From Clostridiales bacterium UBA1774 (lineage in GTDB: Bacteria > Bacillota > Clostridia > Oscillospirales > Oscillospiraceae): a stretch of DNA of 43,182 nucleotides. The position numbers and the translations under genes are program-made. The notes below the pieces were generated by a model. It worked only from the letters and a program-made list of their open reading frames with translations, searched no databases and was not told the DNA's origin. The stretch covers positions 1-43,182 of the forward strand of contig DCGQ01000015.1 in NCBI GenBank assembly GCA_002314635.1, in the 5' to 3' direction. Below are positions 33,063 to 40,537 of this stretch, piece by piece (the stretch's first letter is position 1; each line of letters begins with the position of its first letter).

Positions 33063-34085
33063 TCAGAGGAAAACCACAAAAAACAACGTGGGAAGCAAAA
33101 CCAGCAGTCCGTAACCCAGCAGGATCAGCACCACATGGGGCCGATGGGAAAAGATCGCGGCAAATTCCCGCAGGGTGGCGCTGGGCCAGTAGTACCATGC
33201 CACCTTGGCGCCGACGCCGGTGCAGCGGAATTTCATGCGGGAGGCATAGAGAATGCAGCGGTAAATGTGGTAGTTGCTGGAGACCAGCGCGGTCCGGTGT
33301 CTGCCCGGGCGGCTGCGGATCAGTTCAATGGAATTGCGGAGATTCTCCATGGTGGTGACGGAGCGGTTTTCCGGAAGGATCGCCTCCGCCGGAATGCCGT
33401 GGGACAGCAGATATCCGGTCATGGCCTCCGCTTCGGAGACGGTCTCGTCCTCCCCCTTGCCGCCGCTGGGAATCAGGATCGGCTTTCTTTTGCTTTGCCG
33501 ATAAAGCTCGATGGCTTTGTCCAGCCGATTGGCCAGCAGCCGGGAGACACGGCTGCCCTCCAGCAGGCCGCAGCCGTGGATGATCACATAGTCGAAGCTC
33601 CTCCGGTGGGGCATAAACTGAATGAACAGGATATACAGCACAAAGGTCAGAATCCAGACGCTGAAATAGAATACGGAGCCGCCGACAAAGGCCAGAACCG
33701 TGTTGATCGGCATATAGGTCCGCACTCGGAGCGCCAGCACGATCACCGCCAGCTCGCCTATGGCGATGATGATGCCCAGAATCAGAGACAGAAGGCTGCT
33801 GAGAGACCGGCCTTCCTTTCGCAGCATGACGGTTCCGTTGATGATAAGCATCACCGGAACCAGCAGCAGACCCAGCAGCACCAGCAGGAATGCGATGAGC
33901 AGCGCACTGCCCTGCCGATCGCCGAAAAGGCCGCTGAGAAAGAGCATAGTAAAGAGCAGAGAACACATCAGCAGAATGCTGTTGGTAAATCGCTGGGGCC
34001 GCCACAGAGTAAAAACCAGAAACAGACCCCACGAACCCAGAAAAAAGGGGAGGATCGCATGAAGATTATCCAGTATTGCCTGCAT
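33063..34085 (-). CDS. YdcF/SanA-like (DUF218) membrane protein
   Basis: A 340-residue protein with five or so membrane helices in its first 165 residues. A soluble DUF218 domain follows (about 175-310: DYVIIHGCGLL, ILIPSGGKGEDETVSEAEAM, ENRSVTTMENLRNS, ALVSSNYHIYRC), and a final C-terminal helix closes the protein. E. coli relatives ElyC, SanA and YdcF affect cell-envelope processes, but the reaction is unknown. AAAGGAATG is the likely ribosome site. Confidence 0.85.
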   Translation of the reverse strand: MQAILDNLHAILPFFLGSWGLFLVFTLWRPQRFTNSILLMCSLLFTMLFLSGLFGDRQGSALLIAFLLVLLGLLLVPVMLIINGTVMLRKEGRSLSSLLSLILGIIIAIGELAVIVLALRVRTYMPINTVLAFVGGSVFYFSVWILTFVLYILFIQFMPHRRSFDYVIIHGCGLLEGSRVSRLLANRLDKAIELYRQSKRKPILIPSGGKGEDETVSEAEAMTGYLLSHGIPAEAILPENRSVTTMENLRNSIELIRSRPGRHRTALVSSNYHIYRCILYASRMKFRCTGVGAKVAWYYWPSATLREFAAIFSHRPHVVLILLGYGLLVLLPTLFFVVFL

Positions 34086-34117
34086 GAAAACATTCCTTTT
34101 CTGATCACAGTACGCCT

Positions 34118-34146
34118 ATCATAAGACGCGGCCTTCGGTCTGTCAA
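34118..34146 (-). promoter_or_regulatory. Sigma-A promoter of the DUF218 gene
   Basis: Minus-strand -35 TTGACA (34141-34146), 17-bp spacer, -10 TATGAT (34118-34123). It lies just after the terminator of the upstream URO-D-like gene. Confidence 0.7.
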
Positions 34147-34157
34147 TGTACCGGACG

Positions 34158-34191
34158 GAAAAACGGCAGGAGGCCCAAAAGCCTCCTGCCG
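34158..34191 (-). terminator. Terminator of the second URO-D-like gene
   Basis: Perfect 11-bp stem CGGCAGGAGGC/GCCTCCTGCCG (34164-34174 with 34181-34191), 6-nt loop, followed on the minus strand by TTTTTCC. Confidence 0.85.
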
Positions 34192-34204
34192 CGGGAGCGA
34201 AAAC

Positions 34205-35188
34205 TTAGTGGTTCTTATACCAGTCGTGAGCGTAATCAAAGTAGAAATCCTTGATGATCTGGTTGCGGTGTTCCTTGGTGGGGTCGCCGGGGAGACCGCC
34301 CGCCATGGCCATGAAGGAGAAGCCGCCGCCGGGAGCAAAGGTATCCACATATTCCGCAAGACCGTCCTTCAGCTCCTGATCGTCGGTGACGCTGTTGTAT
34401 TTCGCATTGTCCCAGCCGCCGCAGATGGCCAGCTTGCCGGTGTACTTTTTCTTGATGGAAACCAGATCATTGGTGGTCTGAGCCGGGTTCCAGCCGCGGA
34501 TGCCCAGTTCGATCCAGTCCGGAATAAAGGATTCGCAACGGCCGCAGTCGTGCCGCTCAATGAGCATGTTGTTTTCCAGAGCCAGATCACAATGCAGCTT
34601 GTGGAAAGGCTTGAAGAACTCCTGATACATCTCCACACTGAAGAAGGGGGCACGGTAGGCCGCGTCATCGTCCATCAGACCCAGCACCTCCGGCTTCATA
34701 TAATAGATCTGCTTTTTCAGCACGGTCAGGTAGAAGCCGGACACATATTCCAGCAGGGCCTTGACCTCATCCGGTTCCTCATACAGGGCAAGCAGCGCGT
34801 TTTCAAAGCCCATGAAGGAAACCAGCGTCAGAAAATAGTCGCCGCCGCCGGAGGAGATGTACTTCTGGGAACGGTCAATGTCCTTGATCTTGTCGGTGTA
34901 ATACTTCTCCCAGTCGAAATGGGAAAGATCCGGCACCTTGATCACATCCCGCCAGCGGGTGATATCGTCCAGCAGGGTCTGGTTCGGGTCGGGCATGGCG
35001 CCGTTCATCAGCTCCGGCCCGGCACCCACATAGCGGACGCCCAGCTTGGTGGTGACGGGGCCATTGGGGGCATATACGGGCGTCAGAAGTTCCTCGGTGA
35101 AGTGCCCGGTGCGGTCTTCAAAAAAGCTGGGGATATATTCGGGGATCTCGCCCCGCAGCATGGTCAGATAATTCTCTTTCGGTGTCAT
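34205..35188 (-). CDS. Uroporphyrinogen-decarboxylase-like protein, second copy
   Basis: A 327-residue protein of the URO-D superfamily, related to the 15702-16856 product. MTPKENYLTMLRGEIPEYIPSF is the usual opening of MtaA/CmuA-type methyltransferase-like members. RHDCGRCESFIPDWIELGI again gives a histidine-x-cysteine pair, as expected for a zinc/thiol methyl-acceptor site. It lacks the N-terminal extension of the other copy. ATG 35188 is used because AGGAG lies 10 nt upstream; an in-frame upstream start at 35251 is inside the promoter leader. Substrate unknown. Confidence 0.82.
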   Translation of the reverse strand: MTPKENYLTMLRGEIPEYIPSFFEDRTGHFTEELLTPVYAPNGPVTTKLGVRYVGAGPELMNGAMPDPNQTLLDDITRWRDVIKVPDLSHFDWEKYYTDKIKDIDRSQKYISSGGGDYFLTLVSFMGFENALLALYEEPDEVKALLEYVSGFYLTVLKKQIYYMKPEVLGLMDDDAAYRAPFFSVEMYQEFFKPFHKLHCDLALENNMLIERHDCGRCESFIPDWIELGIRGWNPAQTTNDLVSIKKKYTGKLAICGGWDNAKYNSVTDDQELKDGLAEYVDTFAPGGGFSFMAMAGGLPGDPTKEHRNQIIKDFYFDYAHDWYKNH

Positions 35189-35253
35189 TGCGCTCACACT
35201 CCTGTCTGTGATTCCAAAAACGGAAACACATTTCAATATTCTTTTATGCAAAG

Positions 35254-35282
35254 ATTATAAATTCTGCGGGAATAAAGTGCAA
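35254..35282 (-). promoter_or_regulatory. Sigma-A promoter of the second URO-D-like gene
   Basis: Minus-strand -35 TTGCAC (35277-35282), 17-bp spacer, -10 TATAAT (35254-35259). The stretch 35283-35376 beyond it holds nothing I can name. Confidence 0.75.
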
Positions 35283-35376
35283 GCGTCTTCGGAGAATTTC
35301 TTTCGGAAAGCCATGCTTTTTTTGACCTGCGGCCATGGTTCGGCGGAAAACCGCACCGGCAGGACAGATAAGAATG

Positions 35377-35421
35377 AAAAGCGGCACAGCAGGAGAGAAC
35401 GGTCTCCGGCTGTGCCCTTTT
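35377..35421. terminator. Terminator of spoIVA, two-way
   Basis: 8-bp stem GGCACAGC/GCTGTGCC (35383-35390 with 35409-35416), with an inner GGAGA/TCTCC pairing, AAAAG on one side and CTTTT on the other. It ends spoIVA on the minus strand. Confidence 0.8.
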
Positions 35422-35427
35422 GCGCCT

Positions 35428-36903
35428 TCAAAGCAGAATGCAGATCATTCCGCTGGCTCCTTCGTTGACGATGCGCTGCAGCGCTTCCTGCAGCTTGCCC
35501 TGAGAATCCTCCGGCATCCGCTTAATCTTGGCCTGCAGTCCCTCGGAGGCGATGTCATAGAGGGATTTGCCGAAGATGTTGGATTCCCAGATCTTCCCGG
35601 TGTCACCCTCAAATTCCTGCAGCAGATAATTGATCACATCCTCGCTCTGCTTTTCACTGCCGATGGCAGGGGAGACCTCTGTTTCAATATTGGCGAGGAT
35701 CATATGGATGCTGGGGGCGCTGGCCTTCATGCGAACGCTGTACTTGCCGCCCCGGCGGACGATCTCCGGCTGATTCAGCTTCAGCTCCTCCGCTCCGGGA
35801 ATCACCACGCCGTAACCCTTGGCATACACATCCTTCAGCGCATCCTTGACCTTATCATATTCCCGGCGGATCTGCGCCATGTCGCCCATCAGCCGCATCA
35901 GGCTGCCGTCATCCTCCACCTGCAGACCGCACTGCTCGCTCAGCGTCCGGTAGAACAGCGAGCGGGGCAGCTTCACCCGAATACGGGCAACGCCGGTGTC
36001 GCCCCGCAGCTCGGTCACGGCGGCCTCGGAGACTGACTCCGCCTGCGCCATCCGCTGCGCTGCCGCAGCCGCGTCCCGCAGCCGGTAAGCGTCCGGACAG
36101 GCTGCTTTCAGGGAGGCGTAAAGACCGGCTTTCAGCGGATGGTCTGCAGGCAGCGCCGTGATCCAGCCGGGCAGGGAGATCCGCAGCGAAGTCAGCGGGA
36201 ACTCCATCAGCACCGCCCGGATGATGCTGGCTGCGTCCGATTCGGTCATGGTCAGGCAGGAGAGCAGCACACAGTCCACATCGTATTTTTCCTGCAGCTC
36301 CTGCCGCAGCGCCTGCGCCTCCTGCGATGCGGGATTCATGGCGTTCAGCACCAGAATGAAAGGCTTGCCCAGCGCTTTCAGCTCCTGTACGGCCCGTTCC
36401 TCCGCAGGCAGGTAGCTTTCCCGGGGGATGTCGGTGATGCTGCCGTCGGTGGTCATGACGATGCCGATGGTGGAATGCTCGCTGATGACCTTTCGGGTGC
36501 CCACCTCCGCCGCTTCCGCCATGGTGATCTCGTGGTCAAACCATGGGGTGGAGACCATCCGGGGCGCACCTTCCTCATCCGCCCCGACAGCGCCCTCCAC
36601 AAGATATCCCACACTGTCGATGAGCCGGACGGAGAAGGACGCGCCGCCTGCCGCCACCTCTGCCGCTTCCTCCGGGACGAATTTGGGTTCGCTGGTCATC
36701 ACGGTGCGTCCGGAACCGCTCTGGGGCAGTTCGTCCCTTGCCCGTTCCCGGCGGCAGGGATCCGGTATGCCGGGGATCACCACCGTCTCCATGAACCGCT
36801 TGATGAAGGTGGACTTGCCTGTCCGCACCGGCCCCACCACACCGATGTAAATATTGCCGTCTGTCCGGCCTGCAATATCCTGATAAATGGTATGCGTATC
36901 CAT
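35428..36903 (-). CDS. spoIVA: Stage IV sporulation protein A, spore-coat assembly ATPase
   Basis: Mother-cell protein that polymerises on the forespore surface in an ATP-dependent way to form the base of the spore coat. Walker A is GPVRTGKS (about residues 25-32), and the family start (MDTHTIYQDIAGRTDGNIYIG) and end (SGMICILL) are intact. Length is 491 residues, as in Bacillus (492). It has a GGAGGGGGAG ribosome site and a sigma-E-like promoter. This gene is the main evidence that the organism forms endospores. Confidence 0.97.
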   Translation of the reverse strand: MDTHTIYQDIAGRTDGNIYIGVVGPVRTGKSTFIKRFMETVVIPGIPDPCRRERARDELPQSGSGRTVMTSEPKFVPEEAAEVAAGGASFSVRLIDSVGYLVEGAVGADEEGAPRMVSTPWFDHEITMAEAAEVGTRKVISEHSTIGIVMTTDGSITDIPRESYLPAEERAVQELKALGKPFILVLNAMNPASQEAQALRQELQEKYDVDCVLLSCLTMTESDAASIIRAVLMEFPLTSLRISLPGWITALPADHPLKAGLYASLKAACPDAYRLRDAAAAAQRMAQAESVSEAAVTELRGDTGVARIRVKLPRSLFYRTLSEQCGLQVEDDGSLMRLMGDMAQIRREYDKVKDALKDVYAKGYGVVIPGAEELKLNQPEIVRRGGKYSVRMKASAPSIHMILANIETEVSPAIGSEKQSEDVINYLLQEFEGDTGKIWESNIFGKSLYDIASEGLQAKIKRMPEDSQGKLQEALQRIVNEGASGMICILL

Positions 36904-36942
36904 CTGCTCCCCCTCCGTTTTGTCTCAAGGTCTGATGCTTTC

Positions 36943-36972
36943 ATATGTATGCAGAAGATTATGGAATATGAC
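36943..36972 (-). promoter_or_regulatory. Sigma-E-type promoter of spoIVA
   Basis: Minus-strand GTCATATT (36965-36972), 13-bp spacer, CATACATA (36944-36951). This matches the known sigma-E pattern (ATATT-type -35 and CATACA-T -10). The predicted start lies about 30-40 nt before the spoIVA ATG. SpoIVA is a sigma-E target in Bacillus, which agrees. Confidence 0.7.
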
Positions 36973-37078
36973 GGCAGATGCCCGGAGAAACAGTGTATTA
37001 TAGATAAGGAATGGCACCATGCTGCCGGTCAAAATGGGGATAATACCGGAAAAATTCGCAAAAGGTTACAAGTTTCAC

Positions 37079-37107
37079 TTGATATATTTCAACGGATGCA
37101 ATATACC
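37079..37107 (+). promoter_or_regulatory. Putative promoter of the secreted metallophosphoesterase gene
   Basis: -35 TTGATA (37079-37084), 17-bp spacer, -10 TATACC (37102-37107). The leader of about 35 nt includes GAAAGGAAAG before the ATG. Moderate match only; 36973-37078 is AT-rich and shows no gene. Confidence 0.5.
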
Positions 37108-37150
37108 GCGTCTATCTGGAACAAATGAATAAAAGAAAGGAAAGAATACC

Positions 37151-40100
37151 ATGAAGAAATCCAGAAAGCTTCTGGCACTGCTGCTGACACTGGCGCTGAC
37201 CCTGTCCCTGCTGGGCGGCTCCTTTGCAGCCTTTGCCGAAGAAGAACCCCTGACCACCATCGCAGCGGCTCCCGTAACCGCAGTCGATGCAGACCCCTTC
37301 AAGACTGCCTCCAAGCTGGAAAGCGGTTACGATTATCTGATCGTCACCGAGTATGAAGGCAAGACCTATGCGTTTGCCTACAACGAGGCTCTCTGCGCCG
37401 AAGAACTGGACCCCGCGTCCTATACCGGCACCACCGCCGTCTGGAACTACAATGAGGATGCGCTGGAGAGCGCCGGAACTGAAGGTACCTTCATCTATGC
37501 CGGCAGCTACGGCCTGATGACCTACTCCACCGGCCGTGAGTTTGCTTACGACGCCGAGAACAAGGTTGTCCTGATGCACAATATGTATTACCTGACCTTC
37601 GACGGCACCTCCTTCAACCAGAGCAAGGAAGCCGCCGATGCCTGCACCGTGACGCTGTACCGCAGACCCATTCCCGGCACGGTCGTCTCCGCCGACTATA
37701 AGGCTGCCGCTGATCTGAAGGCTGATGCCGATGTGATGCTGGTCACCGAGTATGAAGGCAAGACCTACGCTTTCGCCTATGACGAGGCGCTGTGTGCAGA
37801 AGAAGTTGCCGTTGCCGACGGCGTTATCTCCTACAAGGGCGGCACCGCTGTCTGGAATCTGCGTGATGGCGAGTCTCTGGAGAACATCGGCGCTGAGGGC
37901 GTGTTCATCTATGCCGGCAGCTACGGCCTGATGACCTACTCCACCGGCCGCGAGTTCGCTTACGACGCCGAAAACAAGGCCATCATCATGCACAATATGT
38001 ACTACCTGACCTTCGACGGCACCTCTTTCAGCCAGAGCAAGGAAGCCGCCGATGCCTGTGCCGTCACTGTGTATGAGAAGGTCAATGCCTTCAAGCCTGC
38101 CGATGCGCTGACTGTGGGCGACCAGTTCCTGTTCGTCACCAAGTATGAAGACAATTTCTATGCCTTCGCTTACACCGGCGAGGCACTGGCCGCCGAGCAG
38201 GTGACCTTTGAGGGTGCCAACATCATCCCCGAGACCGATACCGTGAAGTGGTACGCCCGTGATGACGAGGCCCTTGAGAGCGTCGGCTCCGCCGGTACCT
38301 TCATCTACTCCGGCAGCTACGGTCTGATGACCTATTCCACCGGCCGTGAGTTCGCCTATGTGGCCGAGACCAAGAATGTGCTGATGCACAACATGTATTA
38401 CCTGACCTTCGACGGCACCGCCTTCGGCCAGAGCAAGGAAGCAGCCGATGCAGCTGAGATCCTGCTCTTCAAGATGGAAATGCCCAAGAACGCTGCCGAG
38501 GACAAGTTCGTTCCCGCAGACCCCGAGTTCGAGACGGTCGTCCGCGATTCCGTGAAGAACGCCGACGGTGATATCGTCCTCGCCTTCGCTTCCGATATCC
38601 ACTATGCTACCACCTATGCGGAAAACGATGTGCAGATCTGGCTGGAGAATCTGGAAGAGTCCGTCGGCTACATTGACGCCATGGGCTTCTGCGGCGACAT
38701 GGGCTCTGCCTATTCCGCCACTCCTGCGGATTACTGGACCAACGTGCAGGGCGTGTTCGACTACATGGACAACTACCAGGTAGGCAAGAACGTCGGCACC
38801 GCCATCTACACCTTCGGCAACCACGAATGGTATCCCTCCGCCGGCGGCGACTACACCAACAACTACGAGAATGAGACCACCAAGCGCTACATCCGCGTGG
38901 GCGAAGGCCTCCGCACTCCCGAGTACATCATCTACTGCCTGGGCGCCGGCAGCATTGCCGCCAAGATGAGCCAGGGCTACAGCGACGAAGATATCGCCCA
39001 GATCGATGCCTATCTGAGCACCGCTCCCACCGATATTCCGATCTTCGTTCTGACCCACTTCCCCATCCACTGCTGGACCGACCGTCTCAGCAAGAATGCC
39101 GACAAGCTGATCGCCACTCTGAACAAGTATCCGAACATCGTCGTCCTGTGGGGCCATAACCACACCGATTTCGACCCCAACTACGATGTGATGTACCATG
39201 CCGGTGATGTGATCACCATCGACAACAAGGGCACCACCGCTACGCTGAACTTCGACTACATGTCCGCAGGCTGCACCTCTGACGCGCAGTATACCGATGT
39301 ATCCGGCGGCAGCGCATGGGTACAGGGCAAGGGTCTGGTCGTTACCATCAAGGCTGACGGTACTCTTGATTATGCTTACTACACCCGTGACGGCGTGAAG
39401 ATGCCCGAGAACGGCCCCTATGTGGTTGAGTTCCGCGAAGGCGCCAACTACACCACGCTGGATGTGCAGTTTGTCGAAGAAGGCAAGGCTGCTGTTGCTC
39501 CCGCAGTTCCCGAAGTTACCAACTATGTGTTCGGCGGCTGGGATACCGAGTTTGACTGCATTACCGGTCACACCGTCGTTACCGCCCAGTACACCTATGA
39601 GACCGGTCTGGACAAGAACTATGTTTACCTGACCGTTGAAACCAAGGACGGCATCGCCATCGGCAAGAGCGGCGCTCCGATCCTGAACTATGCTGTGCCC
39701 TACAAGTCCGGCATGAGCATTCTGGATGCCTTCAAGGCTCTGCAGGAAGCCGAATATGTAGGCGGCGGCAAGGATCTGACCTCCGGCGGCTATGGCTACA
39801 TCACCAATCCCTGGGGCTGCACGCCTTCCGGCGGCGCCTATGTCATGGTTCCCAGTGAATCCGCCTGCTACCTGTCCGCCACCACCGCTGCGGAAGCCGG
39901 CAATGTCTACTATATCATGGCGTACACCGAGGATGCCGACAGAAAGTACACCAGCTATCTGAGCCCCTACACCGCCTCCGCAAAGGCTGGCGAGAAGGTT
40001 GCCATGTTCGGCGAATACTGGATCTTCAACACCAATACCAACAAGTTCGAGAACTTCGGTCTGAACGGCGATGTGTATATGGGCACCAGCCTGGATAAGC

Positions 40101-40438
40101 TGAGCGACACCGGTATCGACGCAGTCGATGGCAAGTTCAGCATCAGCTTCGACAAGGCCGGTACTTACTACGTGGTCGTCAAGAGCGATGTGGCTGATGC
40201 TGCTACCACCATCACCGTTACCGGTTCCGTTGCGAAGGAAGATCCCAAGGTGATCACTCCCGCTACGCCCGATGGCAAGGTCTATGTGGTTGCCGCCGGC
40301 GATACCCTGTGGAGCATTGCCAAGCGCTACTACGGCAACGGCAACCAGTGGGGCAAGATTCTGGAAGCCAACTACGACTCCATCCCCAATGGCAATCCCA
40401 GAGCACTTCGCATCGGTACTGCGCTGCTGATTCCCTAA
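37151..40438 (+). CDS. Secreted modular metallophosphoesterase with three N-terminal repeats and a C-terminal LysM domain
   Basis: A 1095-residue exported protein. A signal peptide (1-29, ending SFAAFAEEE) is followed by three units of about 125 residues (50-170, 182-308, 313-440), each with FIYAGSYGLMTYSTGREFAY or a near copy. Residues 474-735 are a calcineurin-type phosphoesterase: SDIHY (481-485), CGDMG (514-518), GNHEW (556-560), THFP (635-638), GHNHTD (668-673). After it come an InlB-like segment (757-814), a DUF4430-like region (about 825-925), an Ig-like segment and a LysM domain (1043-1094, VAAGDTLWSIAKRYYG). LysM suggests binding to peptidoglycan. Substrate is unknown. It is monocistronic. 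Confidence 0.85.
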   Translation: MKKSRKLLALLLTLALTLSLLGGSFAAFAEEEPLTTIAAAPVTAVDADPFKTASKLESGYDYLIVTEYEGKTYAFAYNEALCAEELDPASYTGTTAVWNYNEDALESAGTEGTFIYAGSYGLMTYSTGREFAYDAENKVVLMHNMYYLTFDGTSFNQSKEAADACTVTLYRRPIPGTVVSADYKAAADLKADADVMLVTEYEGKTYAFAYDEALCAEEVAVADGVISYKGGTAVWNLRDGESLENIGAEGVFIYAGSYGLMTYSTGREFAYDAENKAIIMHNMYYLTFDGTSFSQSKEAADACAVTVYEKVNAFKPADALTVGDQFLFVTKYEDNFYAFAYTGEALAAEQVTFEGANIIPETDTVKWYARDDEALESVGSAGTFIYSGSYGLMTYSTGREFAYVAETKNVLMHNMYYLTFDGTAFGQSKEAADAAEILLFKMEMPKNAAEDKFVPADPEFETVVRDSVKNADGDIVLAFASDIHYATTYAENDVQIWLENLEESVGYIDAMGFCGDMGSAYSATPADYWTNVQGVFDYMDNYQVGKNVGTAIYTFGNHEWYPSAGGDYTNNYENETTKRYIRVGEGLRTPEYIIYCLGAGSIAAKMSQGYSDEDIAQIDAYLSTAPTDIPIFVLTHFPIHCWTDRLSKNADKLIATLNKYPNIVVLWGHNHTDFDPNYDVMYHAGDVITIDNKGTTATLNFDYMSAGCTSDAQYTDVSGGSAWVQGKGLVVTIKADGTLDYAYYTRDGVKMPENGPYVVEFREGANYTTLDVQFVEEGKAAVAPAVPEVTNYVFGGWDTEFDCITGHTVVTAQYTYETGLDKNYVYLTVETKDGIAIGKSGAPILNYAVPYKSGMSILDAFKALQEAEYVGGGKDLTSGGYGYITNPWGCTPSGGAYVMVPSESACYLSATTAAEAGNVYYIMAYTEDADRKYTSYLSPYTASAKAGEKVAMFGEYWIFNTNTNKFENFGLNGDVYMGTSLDKLSDTGIDAVDGKFSISFDKAGTYYVVVKSDVADAATTITVTGSVAKEDPKVITPATPDGKVYVVAAGDTLWSIAKRYYGNGNQWGKILEANYDSIPNGNPRALRIGTALLIP
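37298..38470 (+). repeat. Three tandem 0.37-kb repeat units within the phosphoesterase gene
   Basis: Units at about 37298-37660, 37694-38074 and 38087-38470. Their cores at 37481-37564, 37895-37978 and 38291-38374 are nearly identical in DNA as well as protein, and MHNMYYLTFDGT and QSKEAADA follow in each. High DNA identity means recent duplication or gene conversion, and could cause assembly errors or copy-number change. Confidence 0.85.
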
Positions 40439-40448
40439 GCTGACATAA

Positions 40449-40481
40449 GAGAGGCGCTCCCCAATCCGGGGAGCGCCTCTC
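40449..40481 (+). terminator. Hairpin after the phosphoesterase gene
   Basis: Perfect 14-bp stem (40449-40462 with 40468-40481), 5-nt loop, 11 nt after the stop codon. The T-run comes 7 nt later (GTTTTTA), so it is an imperfect intrinsic terminator. Confidence 0.65.
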
Positions 40482-40504
40482 AAGGAAGTTTTTAGTTCAG
40501 ATTG

Positions 40505-40530
40505 TGGAGCAGTCCTTTGCGACTGCTCCA
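40505..40530. other. Hairpin at the edge of the integrative element
   Basis: 10-bp stem TGGAGCAGTC/GACTGCTCCA (40505-40514 with 40521-40530), loop CTTTGC, beginning 8 bp after the recombinase reading frame ends. It may be the recombinase terminator or part of the element end; the attachment core cannot be fixed from one junction. Confidence 0.45.
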
Positions 40531-40537
40531 TTGCTTT

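Noticed and set aside
37112..40531. A 1139-codon open frame on the minus strand, antisense to the secreted phosphoesterase
   Set aside because: The plus-strand frame has a signal peptide, metal-binding motifs and LysM, and the antisense product is a repetitive Gly/Val/Ile/His-rich shadow produced by biased codon use. It has no ribosome site or family motifs.
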